NCBI GenBank assembly: GCA_002280725.1 | Contig: NCEM01000013.1 | Span: 62,001 to 126,000, forward strand | Length of the DNA: 64,000 nt | Direction: 5' to 3' | DNA from: Alphaproteobacteria bacterium 32-64-14 | Lineage (GTDB): Bacteria; Pseudomonadota; Alphaproteobacteria; Caulobacterales; Hyphomonadaceae | Part shown: positions 56,285-64,000 of the stretch, piece after piece | Layout of the letters: each line of letters opens with the position of its first letter | Position numbering within the stretch: position 1 is the first letter of the stretch | Notes under the pieces: model-generated | Database searches by the model: none | The model's input: only the letters and a program-made list of their open reading frames with translations | What the model was told of the DNA's origin: nothing | Program-made: the position numbers and the translations under genes

Positions 56285-57180
56285 GACGCATCCTCGATCA
56301 TCCAGCGGACGAGCGAGGGATAGTCGATGCCCATATGCGCAGCCTGCTCGGGGATGAGCGAGGTGGGCGTCATGCCCGGTTGCGTATTGGTCTCGAGTAT
56401 CACCAGTCGACCCGCTGTTTCATCGTAGCGAAAGTCCGACCGCGACACGCCCCGGCAGCCAAGCGCCTGATGGGCCTTAAGCGACGCATTCAGCGCAGCT
56501 TCGGTGACCGCATTCGGCAGGTCTGCTGGAAGGACGTGACGCGATCCTCCAGCCTCATATTTTGCAGCGAAATCGTAATAGTCCCTTAAGGTCATGATCT
56601 CGGTCACGGCCATGGCCCGGTCGCCCATCACGCCAACGGTCAGTTCCCGCCCCGGAATGAACTTTTCGACCAGCGCCCGCTTCCCGAAAGTCCATGTGCC
56701 GTCAGTGAGTTCCTTCGGCGGCCGGTTCGCGCCTTCACGCACGATGAACACGCCGAACGACGATCCTTCCGCCGGCGGTTTGATCACGTAGGGCGGCGGC
56801 ATGATGTGCTCGCGCGCCAGATCCTCGACGTCGTACATGCCGCCCTCGGCCACATCGAGGCCGTGCTGGACGTAGATCGCCCGCGCCTTGTCCTTGTCCA
56901 TCGCCAGCGCCGACGCCAGCACGCCCGAATGCGTGTAGGGAATGCCGAGGATCTCCAGCACGCCCTGCACGCAGCCATCCTCGCCCCACGGGCCATGCAG
57001 CGCATTCAGCACCACATCCGGCTTCGCCTCGGTCAGCTGCCGCGCAAGCTCGCGCGTGATGTCGATCTCGACGACCTCGAAGCCGCTCTGGCGCGCAGCC
57101 TCCGCCATGCCCTTGCCTGACGACAGGGACACCGGACGTTCGGACGACCATCCACCCATGATGACGGCGACACGTGTCAT
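56272..57180 (-). CDS. ddl: D-alanine--D-alanine ligase
   Basis: 302 residues, an ATP-grasp enzyme that makes the D-Ala-D-Ala peptide for the cell wall. Blocks: [81 protein letters not shown] and [19 protein letters not shown]. The ATG at 57180 is chosen because AAGGAG lies eight bases before it. In many relatives murB precedes ddl; here it does not. Confidence 0.96.
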   Translation of the reverse strand: MTRVAVIMGGWSSERPVSLSSGKGMAEAARQSGFEVVEIDITRELARQLTEAKPDVVLNALHGPWGEDGCVQGVLEILGIPYTHSGVLASALAMDKDKARAIYVQHGLDVAEGGMYDVEDLAREHIMPPPYVIKPPAEGSSFGVFIVREGANRPPKELTDGTWTFGKRALVEKFIPGRELTVGVMGDRAMAVTEIMTLRDYYDFAAKYEAGGSRHVLPADLPNAVTEAALNASLKAHQALGCRGVSRSDFRYDETAGRLVILETNTQPGMTPTSLIPEQAAHMGIDYPSLVRWMIEDASCQR

Positions 57181-57282
57181 GGCTCGCGCTCCTTGCGGCA
57201 TAAGCTCGGGAACTTCGCTTGGCTATGCGCCCGCTTCGGTTACCGGGATGCTACCGGAGCAAGGCGGGCTAAGGCTTGCTTT

Positions 57283-57311
57283 TCACGCAAACAGGGCGAA
57301 TTTTTGCGTGA
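57283..57311. promoter_or_regulatory. 9-bp dyad between ddl and the SGNH gene
   Basis: TCACGCAAA (57283-57291) and TTTGCGTGA (57303-57311) form a perfect inverted repeat with an 11-bp spacer, in the region that separates two divergent genes. No T-run follows on either strand, so an operator is more likely than a terminator. Confidence 0.5.
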
Positions 57312-57352
57312 CAGACCCTTCATGCGCCCCGAAATCGTGTGATGTTGCGCGG

Positions 57353-58235
57353 ATGAAACGCTTCCTGATCACCCTCCTCGCTGGCTTCGCGATTGCCGGA
57401 TGCGGACCTGAAACGGCACCAAAGCGCGAACTGCCGCCCCATCGTCGGCTTGGGCCTCAGGCTTTCCGGTGTGGCCTGCCCTCAGGGACCGGACATTCCC
57501 CGCAGCATTGTCGCGGCGGTCAAGGCGCAGTTCGAAGAAGACTCCTCCGAGCCGCCGCCCATATCGGAGGAAGATCGCGCCACCTATCAGGCTATGGTCG
57601 CAAGGCAGCGAGCAAACGACTGGGCTGACCTCTGTCGCTATCAGTCTTTGAATTGGGACCTGACGAGCTTTGACCATAATCGTGATCGCGTGGTCTTCAT
57701 TGGAGACTCCATCACCCAAAGCTGGCCGCTTGCCGATCCTGCGTTTTTTCATGACGGAGGAGTCGTCCCTCGGGGCATCAGCGGCCAGACGACACCTCAA
57801 ATACTGGTCAGGTTTCGCAGAGACGTGATCGAGCTCAAACCCGCAGCCGTACACATCCTCGCTGGCATAAACGACATCGCTGGAAATACAGGACCGACAA
57901 CGCTCACGGATATAACGAACAATATCCAGTCCATGGTCGAGATCGCCAAGGCCAACGACGTCACCGTCATCCTCGCGACGCCTCTGCCCGCTTCGCACTT
58001 CAACTGGGCTCCCGATCAAACGCCCGCCGAAGCAGTGGCAACATACGCAGCCTGGATCCGCCGCTACGCCGCTGAACAGGACCTGATCCTCGCCGACTAC
58101 TACACGCCGCTCGTCCTGCCCGACGGCTCGATGAAGCCGCAATACACACTGGATGGCGTCCACCCCAACAAGGCCGGCTACGACCTGATGGCGCCCATTG
58201 CTCGCACCGCCATCGCCGAGGCTTTGAAGCGATAG
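57353..58235 (+). pseudogene. SGNH/GDSL lipase-like lipoprotein, frameshifted
   Basis: The signal ITLLAGFAIAGC marks a lipoprotein. The frame breaks at the C4 tract at 57437-57440. Removing one C restores RELPPIVGLGLRLSGVACPQ and an intact C-terminal enzyme. The SGNH blocks are VFIGDSITQSW, the Gly of RGISGQTT, GINDIAG and DGVHPN. This fits a periplasmic acyl-ester hydrolase. The single-base change could be real or a homopolymer sequence error. Confidence 0.82.
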
Positions 58236-58550
58236 CGAAGCGGCGCCGCGAGTCTCCCGGAAGACCCCCTCCGTCTGTCGCGCTTCGCGCGCCATCCACC
58301 TCCCCCACTTGCGTTGCAAGTGAGGGAGGCAAAACACCGGCGCCTCTTTCCTCCCTCACTTGCAACGCAAGTGGGGGAGGTGACGCGCCGCGTCTTCGCG
58401 GCGTGACGGGGGTCTCTCGACTACGCGCCAACACCCCGCCCACGGAAACCGAAAAAACTTCCCACACGATTTCAAACGCCAAGCCTGCAGATTTGTAGGA
58501 CGCAGCCTGTTTGAATCAGCCGGGCTCCCGGCTGATTTATAGTCCAACGC
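58236..58550. other. intergenic region containing family C repeat
   Basis: 315 bp that hold the palindrome at 58297-58382 with outer GC hairpins (CGCGCTTCGCGCG, and GCCGCGTCTTCGCGGC). No gene is seen. Promoter sequence for the next gene would lie after 58420. Confidence 0.6.
58297..58382. repeat. palindromic repeat, family C, 33-bp perfect arms
   Basis: Arms 58297-58329 and 58350-58382 are perfect reverse complements over 33 bases with a 20-base loop; the arms contain ACTTGCGTTGCAAGT-like palindromic cores. Flanking hairpins extend the structure to about 58261-58415. Confidence 0.9.
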
Positions 58551-59222
58551 ATGCAATGGCTCTGGCTTCTCCTTGCGTATCTGTTCCCCCGCGACCCTGT
58601 CCGCCAGATGGTGGAAGCCGCGCGCCAGATCGTGGCCAATCTAGCCGAAGGCTTCCAGCACCCCGAAACGCTTGAAGCCCTCGCCGAAGACGCCGCCTAC
58701 CGCGCCCATGTCGAGGGGATCGCGAAAGACTACGAAGCCACCGTCCACCTCGCCATCGCGGCGCGTGCATGCGCGATCGCCGGCGTCCGCTTCCGGCCTG
58801 TCGCGCGTCCGTTCCACACACCCGCACGCCCGCAATCGCTCGCGCACCTGATCAAGCGCATCCACGCCCTCGTCGCCCTCTGCGACGACATCGAACGCTT
58901 GGCCCAGCTGCGCGCCATCCAGCTCCGGCGCGAGCACGAGAACGATCCGCTATGTGGGCTCGCAGCCCATGGTTCGACGGACGCCGCGCTCCGCGCGGCT
59001 GCTCACCATGAGCTGGTGGGCGTTGCTGGCATCCTCAAAGCCCAGATAGCGCTCATGGTGAGCAGCGCGGCCATGGCGGCGCGTCCGTCGAACCACGCGC
59101 GCGTGCTTACCGCTGTCCCCGCCAGAGCCCCACCCGTCTTCGATGTCTGCCATCTCCCGCAAGCCGCCTCAGAAGCCCCGCTTCTGAGGTCGCCCGCGCT
59201 TGTCCCTGCCCACGCAGCCTAG
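58551..59222 (+). CDS. hypothetical protein whose C-terminus is derived from a repeat element
   Basis: 223 residues. An N-terminal hydrophobic stretch (MQWLWLLLAYLF) is followed by a helical region (residues 15-138, for example QMVEAARQIVANLAEGFQHPE and QSLAHLIKRIHALVALC). From about residue 140 the code is the palindromic family A element (58970-59095), and the final 40 residues are atypical. The natural protein was probably about 140 residues. The real function is unknown. Confidence 0.6.
   Translation: MQWLWLLLAYLFPRDPVRQMVEAARQIVANLAEGFQHPETLEALAEDAAYRAHVEGIAKDYEATVHLAIAARACAIAGVRFRPVARPFHTPARPQSLAHLIKRIHALVALCDDIERLAQLRAIQLRREHENDPLCGLAAHGSTDAALRAAAHHELVGVAGILKAQIALMVSSAAMAARPSNHARVLTAVPARAPPVFDVCHLPQAASEAPLLRSPALVPAHAA
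58970..59095. repeat. family A palindromic repeat, copy 2, inside a reading frame
   Basis: TGGTTCGACGGACGC (58970-58984) pairs with GCGTCCGTCGAACCA (59081-59095), and GCTGCTCACCATGAG (58998-59012) with CTCATGGTGAGCAGC (59052-59066), both perfect. The same arm sequences occur in copy 1 at 3040-3180. Confidence 0.92.
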
Positions 59223-59299
59223 CGCCCCCGCCTCCCCCGTTCCCAAATCGCTGCATTTCCCGCATGCTGGCGCGGCAACGATCCCGAGGACGCCCGCCC

Positions 59300-60523
59300 A
59301 TGACGAAGCCCGGCATGACCACGCCAGCCATGAAACACTGGATCGACGCCGCCGAAGACCTGCTGCCCGACATGATCGCCCTGCGCCGCGCCATCCACGC
59401 CGAGCCTGAGATCGGCCTCCACAATCCGATGACCACGGCCAAGGCGAAGGCCGCCCTCGCCGGCCTGCCGCTCGAATATTCCGAAGGCCCCTCCACCACC
59501 GGCTTCGTCGCCACCCTGCGCGGCCCCTCCAACGGCCGCACCGTCCTCCTGCGCGGCGACATGGATGCGCTGCCGATGGAGGAAGACACCGGCCTCGACT
59601 TCACCTCCACCGTCCAGAACGCGATGCACGCCTGCGGTCACGACACGCACGTCGCCATGCTCGTCGGCGCCGCCCGCGCGCTCTGCGCCCAGCGCGACCG
59701 CCTCGCCGGCACGGTGCAGTTCATGTTCCAGCCGGGCGAGGAAGGCTGGCACGGCGCGCGCTACATGCTTGAGGATGGCGTGATCGACCCCATGCCGGAC
59801 GCCGCGTACGCGCTGCACATCACGCCCAACGTCCAGTCCGGCATCTTTGCCGGCAAGCCCGGCCCGCTCCTGGCAGCAGCCGACCGCATCGAGCTCACCA
59901 TCAAGGGCCGCGGCGGCCACGCCTCGCAACCCCACGACGCCGTCGATCCCATCCCCGTCGCCTGCGAAATGGTGATGGCGCTGCAGGCGATGATGACCCG
60001 CCGCGTCCCCGCCTTCGACCCCGCCGTGCTCACCATCGCCCACATAAAGGCGGGATCGACCAACAACGTGATTCCCGAGACAGCCTTCATCGAAGGTACG
60101 ATCCGCTCCTTCTCCGAAAAATCCCGCACCATCGCCCGCGACGGCCTCAAGCGCGTTGTCGAGCATGTCTGCGCCGCCCACCTGTGCGAAGCCGACCTCA
60201 ACATCATCCCCGGCTTCCCCGTCACGCTGTGCGACGAGCGCGCGGTGGCGCTCGCCCGCCGCACCACGAAAGACATGTTCGGCGAAGACGCCTGGTTCGA
60301 GATGCCCCACCCGATGATGGGCGCCGAGGATTTCTCCTACGTCCTGCAGAAGTCGCCCGGCGCGATGATGTTCCTCGGCGCCACGCCCGAAGGTGGCGAC
60401 TGGCGCACCTGCTGCGCCCTGCATTCCAACCGCATGATGCTCGACGAGAAAGTCATGGCGCGCGGCGCGGCGATGCACTGCGCCATTGCAGAAGCGTTCC
60501 TGTCGGAAGGATTTGGAAGCTAG
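59300..60523 (+). CDS. M20 family metallo-amidohydrolase
   Basis: 407 residues. The family motifs are LRGDMDALPMEE, MHACGHDTHVAML (metal ligands), FMFQPGEEGWHGA, the dimerisation-domain block KGRGGHASQPHDAVDPI, and a final HPMMGAEDFSYVLQ. The fold hydrolyses amide bonds of N-acyl amino acids, such as IAA-conjugates, N-acetyl-diaminopimelate or p-aminobenzoyl-glutamate. GAGGA lies ten bases before the ATG. An AbgT-type transporter is encoded 2 kb further on. Confidence 0.94.
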   Translation: MTKPGMTTPAMKHWIDAAEDLLPDMIALRRAIHAEPEIGLHNPMTTAKAKAALAGLPLEYSEGPSTTGFVATLRGPSNGRTVLLRGDMDALPMEEDTGLDFTSTVQNAMHACGHDTHVAMLVGAARALCAQRDRLAGTVQFMFQPGEEGWHGARYMLEDGVIDPMPDAAYALHITPNVQSGIFAGKPGPLLAAADRIELTIKGRGGHASQPHDAVDPIPVACEMVMALQAMMTRRVPAFDPAVLTIAHIKAGSTNNVIPETAFIEGTIRSFSEKSRTIARDGLKRVVEHVCAAHLCEADLNIIPGFPVTLCDERAVALARRTTKDMFGEDAWFEMPHPMMGAEDFSYVLQKSPGAMMFLGATPEGGDWRTCCALHSNRMMLDEKVMARGAAMHCAIAEAFLSEGFGS

Positions 60524-60674
60524 CTTCTTCGTTGCAAAATCGTCCGCCCACGAACCGTTCCTTAAGTTCCCTCGTGTAATTTCTAACCCTGATCGGCGTG
60601 GTCAGGTTCAGATTATTCGCGCGTCGCTACTGTTCGGCATGCAGCCCCTTGGGGCTGCCACGAGGGGTCGTGAG

Positions 60675-62570
60675 ATGGCAGACGCGAAAGAGCGTAAGGG
60701 CGCGCCACGCTGGCATTTCGTCTACATCGCGCTCGCGGGATTCAACCTGCTCACCATCCTGTTGAGCATCTCGATCACCCAGAACCTGATGGGGCTTTAC
60801 ACCGATACGGTGAAGCGCGATGGCGAGTGGACCAGCCGCGTCGCCAGCATCGAGAACCTCGCCAATATCGGCCAGAGCCTGGTCGGCGCCGTGAGCGAAA
60901 CGCTTGTCTCCAGCGACGTCGCCCAAGGCGCCACGAACCGCGATGCCGGCCACAACCTGTTCCTCGTCCGGATCGGCAACCTTGAAAAGGATATCGCCGC
61001 CAATGTCGACGCCGCCGATGGCGGATCGCTGAACGCCAAGCTCGACCAGGCCGGACAGGCGATGACCAATCTGGTGGCCGCGTCCGATCAGGTCTTCGCA
61101 GCCTTCGAGGCCCGCAAGCTCAGCGTCGTCGCGCAAGGCATCGCCACCATGACGGCCGCGCAGGCGCAGCTGATGCAGGACGTCGCCGACGCTGCCGACA
61201 TTGCACGCGCCATCCAGATCAAACTGCCCAAGGAACAGGTCACCTACGCCCGCAACCTGCAGACGGTCGAGTTCGCGCTCGTCGGCCTCGTGCTGCTGAT
61301 GGTGCTGGGCGCCGCCGCCTACGGCCACAAGCTGGGCAAGGTGATGCGCATCCAGCATCAGGATATCGAACGCAACCGCGCCGCCGCTGAATCGGCCAAC
61401 CAGGCCAAATCGAGCTTCCTCGCCTCGATGAGCCACGAGATCCGCACGCCGATGAACGGCATTCTCGGCATGGCGCAGGCGCTGAAATCGTCTGAACTCC
61501 CGGCGGCGGAAAACGACAAGGTGGGCGTGATCCTCGATTCCGGCCGCTCCCTGCTCGCCGTGCTCAACGATGTCCTCGACTTCTCGAAGATCGAGGCCGG
61601 CAAGTTCGACATCACACCCGCCCCCAACGACATCACGCAGACCGCCGCCAGCGTCGTGCGCCTGTTCGAGACCCACGCCCGCGACCGCAACCTCACCCTG
61701 TCGCTGACCCACGATGCAGACCTGCCGCGCAACCTCGTGTGCGATGCCGAGCGCGTCCGCCAGTGCCTCAGCAACCTCATCTCCAACGCACTCAAATTCA
61801 CGCCCGCCGGCCGCGTTCACGTCCACCTGTCCTGGCGCAAGCATGGCGACAATGACGCCATGGTGTTCGTCGCCGTGAAGGACACCGGCATCGGCATGTC
61901 GTCAGACGTGATGGCGCGCCTGTTCAAGCCGTTCACGCAGGCCGATAACTCCATCGCGCGCCGCTATGGCGGCACCGGCCTTGGCCTTGCGATATCGCTG
62001 CGCCTTGCCCAGCTGATGGGCGGCGGCATGTTCGTGGAAAGCGCGCCGGACCAGGGCTCGCGTTTCGTGTTCACCTTCCAGGCCCGCGTCGAGCCGGTCG
62101 TTCAACCCGCCGCCGCGCCCGTCGCCGCAACCGCCGCCTCCAGCCGCCCCGCCCTGCAGGGCCTGCGCGGCGCGCGCATCCTGCTCACCGACGACAACAG
62201 CGTGAACCGCCAGGTGGTGAAGCTGTTCCTCGCCCCGCACGGCTGCAAGATCATCGAAGCCATCAACGGCCAGGACGCGCTCGACAAGCTCGCCGCCAAC
62301 GAGTTCGACCTCGTCCTGCTCGACGTGCACATGCCGGTAATGGACGGCAAGGAAGCAATCCAGCGCCTGCGCGCCAGCGACCAGCCGTGGAAGGATATCC
62401 CCGTGATCGCGCTCACCGCTGATGCGATGACCGGCGACAGGGAACACCTGATCAGCCTCGGCATGAGCGACTATCTCTCGAAGCCGGTCGACCAGCACGC
62501 GCTCGCCGCGAAGATGCGCAGCCTGCTCAACGTCGCCGCGCCCGAAGCGCCCGCCGCCGCCGTCGCCTGA
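60675..62570 (+). CDS. hybrid sensor histidine kinase with receiver domain
   Basis: 631 residues. Two TM helices flank a periplasmic helical domain (about 15-35 and 200-222; sequence between is coil-like). The kinase has H254 in SMSHEIRTPMNG, the N box SNLISNALKFTP, DTGIGM and GGTGLGLAIS. The receiver domain follows, with D550 in LVLLDVHMPVMDG and the final lysine in YLSKPVDQ. It has no HPt domain, so a separate phosphotransfer protein is needed. The periplasmic part suggests a small-molecule or envelope signal. It starts after GAGGGGTCGTGAG. Confidence 0.94.
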   Translation: MADAKERKGAPRWHFVYIALAGFNLLTILLSISITQNLMGLYTDTVKRDGEWTSRVASIENLANIGQSLVGAVSETLVSSDVAQGATNRDAGHNLFLVRIGNLEKDIAANVDAADGGSLNAKLDQAGQAMTNLVAASDQVFAAFEARKLSVVAQGIATMTAAQAQLMQDVADAADIARAIQIKLPKEQVTYARNLQTVEFALVGLVLLMVLGAAAYGHKLGKVMRIQHQDIERNRAAAESANQAKSSFLASMSHEIRTPMNGILGMAQALKSSELPAAENDKVGVILDSGRSLLAVLNDVLDFSKIEAGKFDITPAPNDITQTAASVVRLFETHARDRNLTLSLTHDADLPRNLVCDAERVRQCLSNLISNALKFTPAGRVHVHLSWRKHGDNDAMVFVAVKDTGIGMSSDVMARLFKPFTQADNSIARRYGGTGLGLAISLRLAQLMGGGMFVESAPDQGSRFVFTFQARVEPVVQPAAAPVAATAASSRPALQGLRGARILLTDDNSVNRQVVKLFLAPHGCKIIEAINGQDALDKLAANEFDLVLLDVHMPVMDGKEAIQRLRASDQPWKDIPVIALTADAMTGDREHLISLGMSDYLSKPVDQHALAAKMRSLLNVAAPEAPAAAVA

Positions 62571-62571
62571 T

Positions 62572-63999
62572 CTACAGACCCGGCACGTGGTATTCCACCG
62601 GCGCCGCCGGCCCCACAGGGATACCAAGCCCCACCCATACCGCCGTCAGCAGCATGCCCGCGACGTAGAACGCCGCCGCCAGCGGCAGCGCCATCGCGAT
62701 CATCGTGCCGAGCCGGAAACCCGGCATGTACCGCTGGGCGAAGACCATGGTCAGGATCACATAGGGATTGAGCGGCGAGATCAGGTTGGTCACCGTATCA
62801 CCTACGCGATAGGCAGCCGTCGTCATCTCCGGCGAGATGCCCAACAGCATCATCATCGGCGTCGCCACCGGGGCCATGGCCGCCCATTTTGCTGATCCGG
62901 AAGCAATCAGGAAATCCAGCCAAGCCGACATGGTCGCCAGCAGCGGCAGGAGAACAGCTGGCGGCGCCTGCATCGCACGCAGCTGGTCCGCCCCCGCAAT
63001 CGCGGTGATGGGCCCAAGATTCGACCAACCGAACATCGCCACGAAGTGCGCCGCGAAGAAGATCAACACGAGATAGGGCAGGATCACGCCCAACCCCTCC
63101 ACCATCATCGTCACAACCTCGCGGTGAGACTTGATCGAGCCCGTCGCCGCGCCATAGGCCCAGCCGGTCGAGATGAAGAGCAGGAACAGCAGCGCCGCGA
63201 TCGACCGGAAGAACGGCGTCATCTGCTGGCTGCCGCTCGCCGCTTCATCCATCAGCGGCGTGAAGCCCGGCCACATCACCAGCGCCGTCGCGAGGCCCGC
63301 AACGCCGAGCGCCGCAACACCCGCCCAGATCAATCCCGTCTTCTCGACGGAGGTGAGCTTCATGCCGGCCAGCTCAGCCTCGGCCCCCTCGCCTTTCCAT
63401 TCGCCCAGCCGCGGCGCGATCACGCGCTCGAGCACCCACCAGCCCACCGCCGTGAACACCACCGCGATGCCGATGCTGAAATACCAGTTGCCCAGCGGGT
63501 TCATCGTCCACGCGGGATCGAGCAGCCGGGCTCCGGTTTCGGTGATGCCCAGCAGCAGCACGTCATACTGCCCCGGGAACAGGTTGCCCGAGAGACCCAC
63601 AGCCGCGCCCGACCAGCCCGCGATCAGGCCCAGCACAGGATGGCGCCCCGCCGCCGCGAACACGATCCCCGCCAATGGCACATAGACCATGTAGGCCGCG
63701 TCATTGGCATGCGTCGCCAGCATGCCCAGCACGAACACCATGGGCACAAGAATATTCTTCGGCGCCCCCCCAAGGCTTGCCCGCATCAGGGCCGTCAGCA
63801 ACCCCGACTTCTCCGCCACCGACGCGCCCAGCATGATCGTCAGCGCAAAGCCCAGCGGCGCAAAGCCCGTATACGTGCGCGGCATCTCGACAAACAGCTT
63901 CTCGACATTCGCCTCGCTGAGCAGGCTCGAGACCACCAGCGTCTCGCCCGTCACGGGATTGACCGCCGACCAGCCCGCCGAGGCGCCAATCACCGACAC
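62572..63999 (-). CDS. AbgT family transporter, 5' end beyond window
   Basis: About 475 residues to the window end; the frame is still open there, and the first visible GTG at 63999 is not a trusted start. It has many transmembrane helices. Family blocks are FAPLGFALTIMLGASVAEKSG, ATHANDAAYMVYVPLAG, the GASAGWSAVNPVTGE segment, ASGSAKWAAMAPVATPMM and NLISPLNPYVILTMVF. AbgT-type proteins import p-aminobenzoyl-glutamate or, in MtrF-type relatives, export sulfa drugs. Its stop is two bases after that of the histidine kinase on the other strand. It may serve the M20 hydrolase at 59300. Confidence 0.93.
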   Translation of the reverse strand: MSVIGASAGWSAVNPVTGETLVVSSLLSEANVEKLFVEMPRTYTGFAPLGFALTIMLGASVAEKSGLLTALMRASLGGAPKNILVPMVFVLGMLATHANDAAYMVYVPLAGIVFAAAGRHPVLGLIAGWSGAAVGLSGNLFPGQYDVLLLGITETGARLLDPAWTMNPLGNWYFSIGIAVVFTAVGWWVLERVIAPRLGEWKGEGAEAELAGMKLTSVEKTGLIWAGVAALGVAGLATALVMWPGFTPLMDEAASGSQQMTPFFRSIAALLFLLFISTGWAYGAATGSIKSHREVVTMMVEGLGVILPYLVLIFFAAHFVAMFGWSNLGPITAIAGADQLRAMQAPPAVLLPLLATMSAWLDFLIASGSAKWAAMAPVATPMMMLLGISPEMTTAAYRVGDTVTNLISPLNPYVILTMVFAQRYMPGFRLGTMIAMALPLAAAFYVAGMLLTAVWVGLGIPVGPAAPVEYHVPGL

Positions 64000-64000
64000 G

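Overview
The window is a high-GC chromosomal segment from an alphaproteobacterium, most likely of the Caulobacterales or Hyphomonadaceae type. The evidence is a circularly permuted two-piece tmRNA gene, an alpha-type SspB adaptor, the marker order ddl-ftsQ-ftsA-ftsZ ... lpxC ... bamD ... recN-ligA on one strand, ubiG divergent from lysC, a large TonB-dependent receptor, and many short-signal lipoproteins. Genus is inference; no 16S gene is present.

Left part (1-15.9 kb): a secreted alkylsulfatase-like metallo-beta-lactamase, an ABM-fold oxygenase divergent from a WYL regulator with a clear operator between them, a TonB-dependent receptor with a damaged 3' end, a frameshifted TPR lipoprotein, folate genes (folA, thyA) separated by a VUT transporter and an Ala/Pro-repeat lipoprotein, an HSL-type hydrolase, a GNAT protein and aquaporin. 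At 16.5-21 kb is a trans-translation neighbourhood: permuted ssrA and, 3.5 kb on, sspB, with OsmC, P450 and a PLP lyase between.

Middle part (21-41.5 kb): thioesterase, DUF3445, Mug glycosylase, TetR, extensin-like DD-peptidase fold protein, a 26-codon mini-gene with an exceptional Shine-Dalgarno, FAD amine oxidase, tRNA-Leu(CAA), DedA-like protein, dsbB-coq7, small envelope proteins, ispG with a RodZ-like gene, ptsP, a pectinesterase lipoprotein, lysC, a ubiG copy broken by an internal deletion, and DUF924.

Right part (41.7-57.2 kb) is the conserved minus-strand strip: a SWIM-BRCT protein coupled to ligA, recN, bamD, a DUF4349 lipoprotein, lpxC, ftsZ, ftsA, ftsQ, ddl. Plus-strand insertions are a peroxiredoxin, an Rsm22-type methyltransferase and a YqjI-like PadR regulator with DUF2218. 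The end (57.3-64 kb) holds a frameshifted SGNH lipase, an unknown protein invaded by a palindromic repeat, an M20 amidohydrolase, a hybrid histidine kinase and a truncated AbgT transporter.

Cross-cutting observations: at least four families of long palindromic repeats are dispersed between genes, one with a copy inside a reading frame. Four genes are disrupted. Two of these are single-base homopolymer changes that could be sequence errors; ubiG looks like a deletion between short direct repeats. No insertion sequence, prophage, CRISPR array or classical defence island was found.
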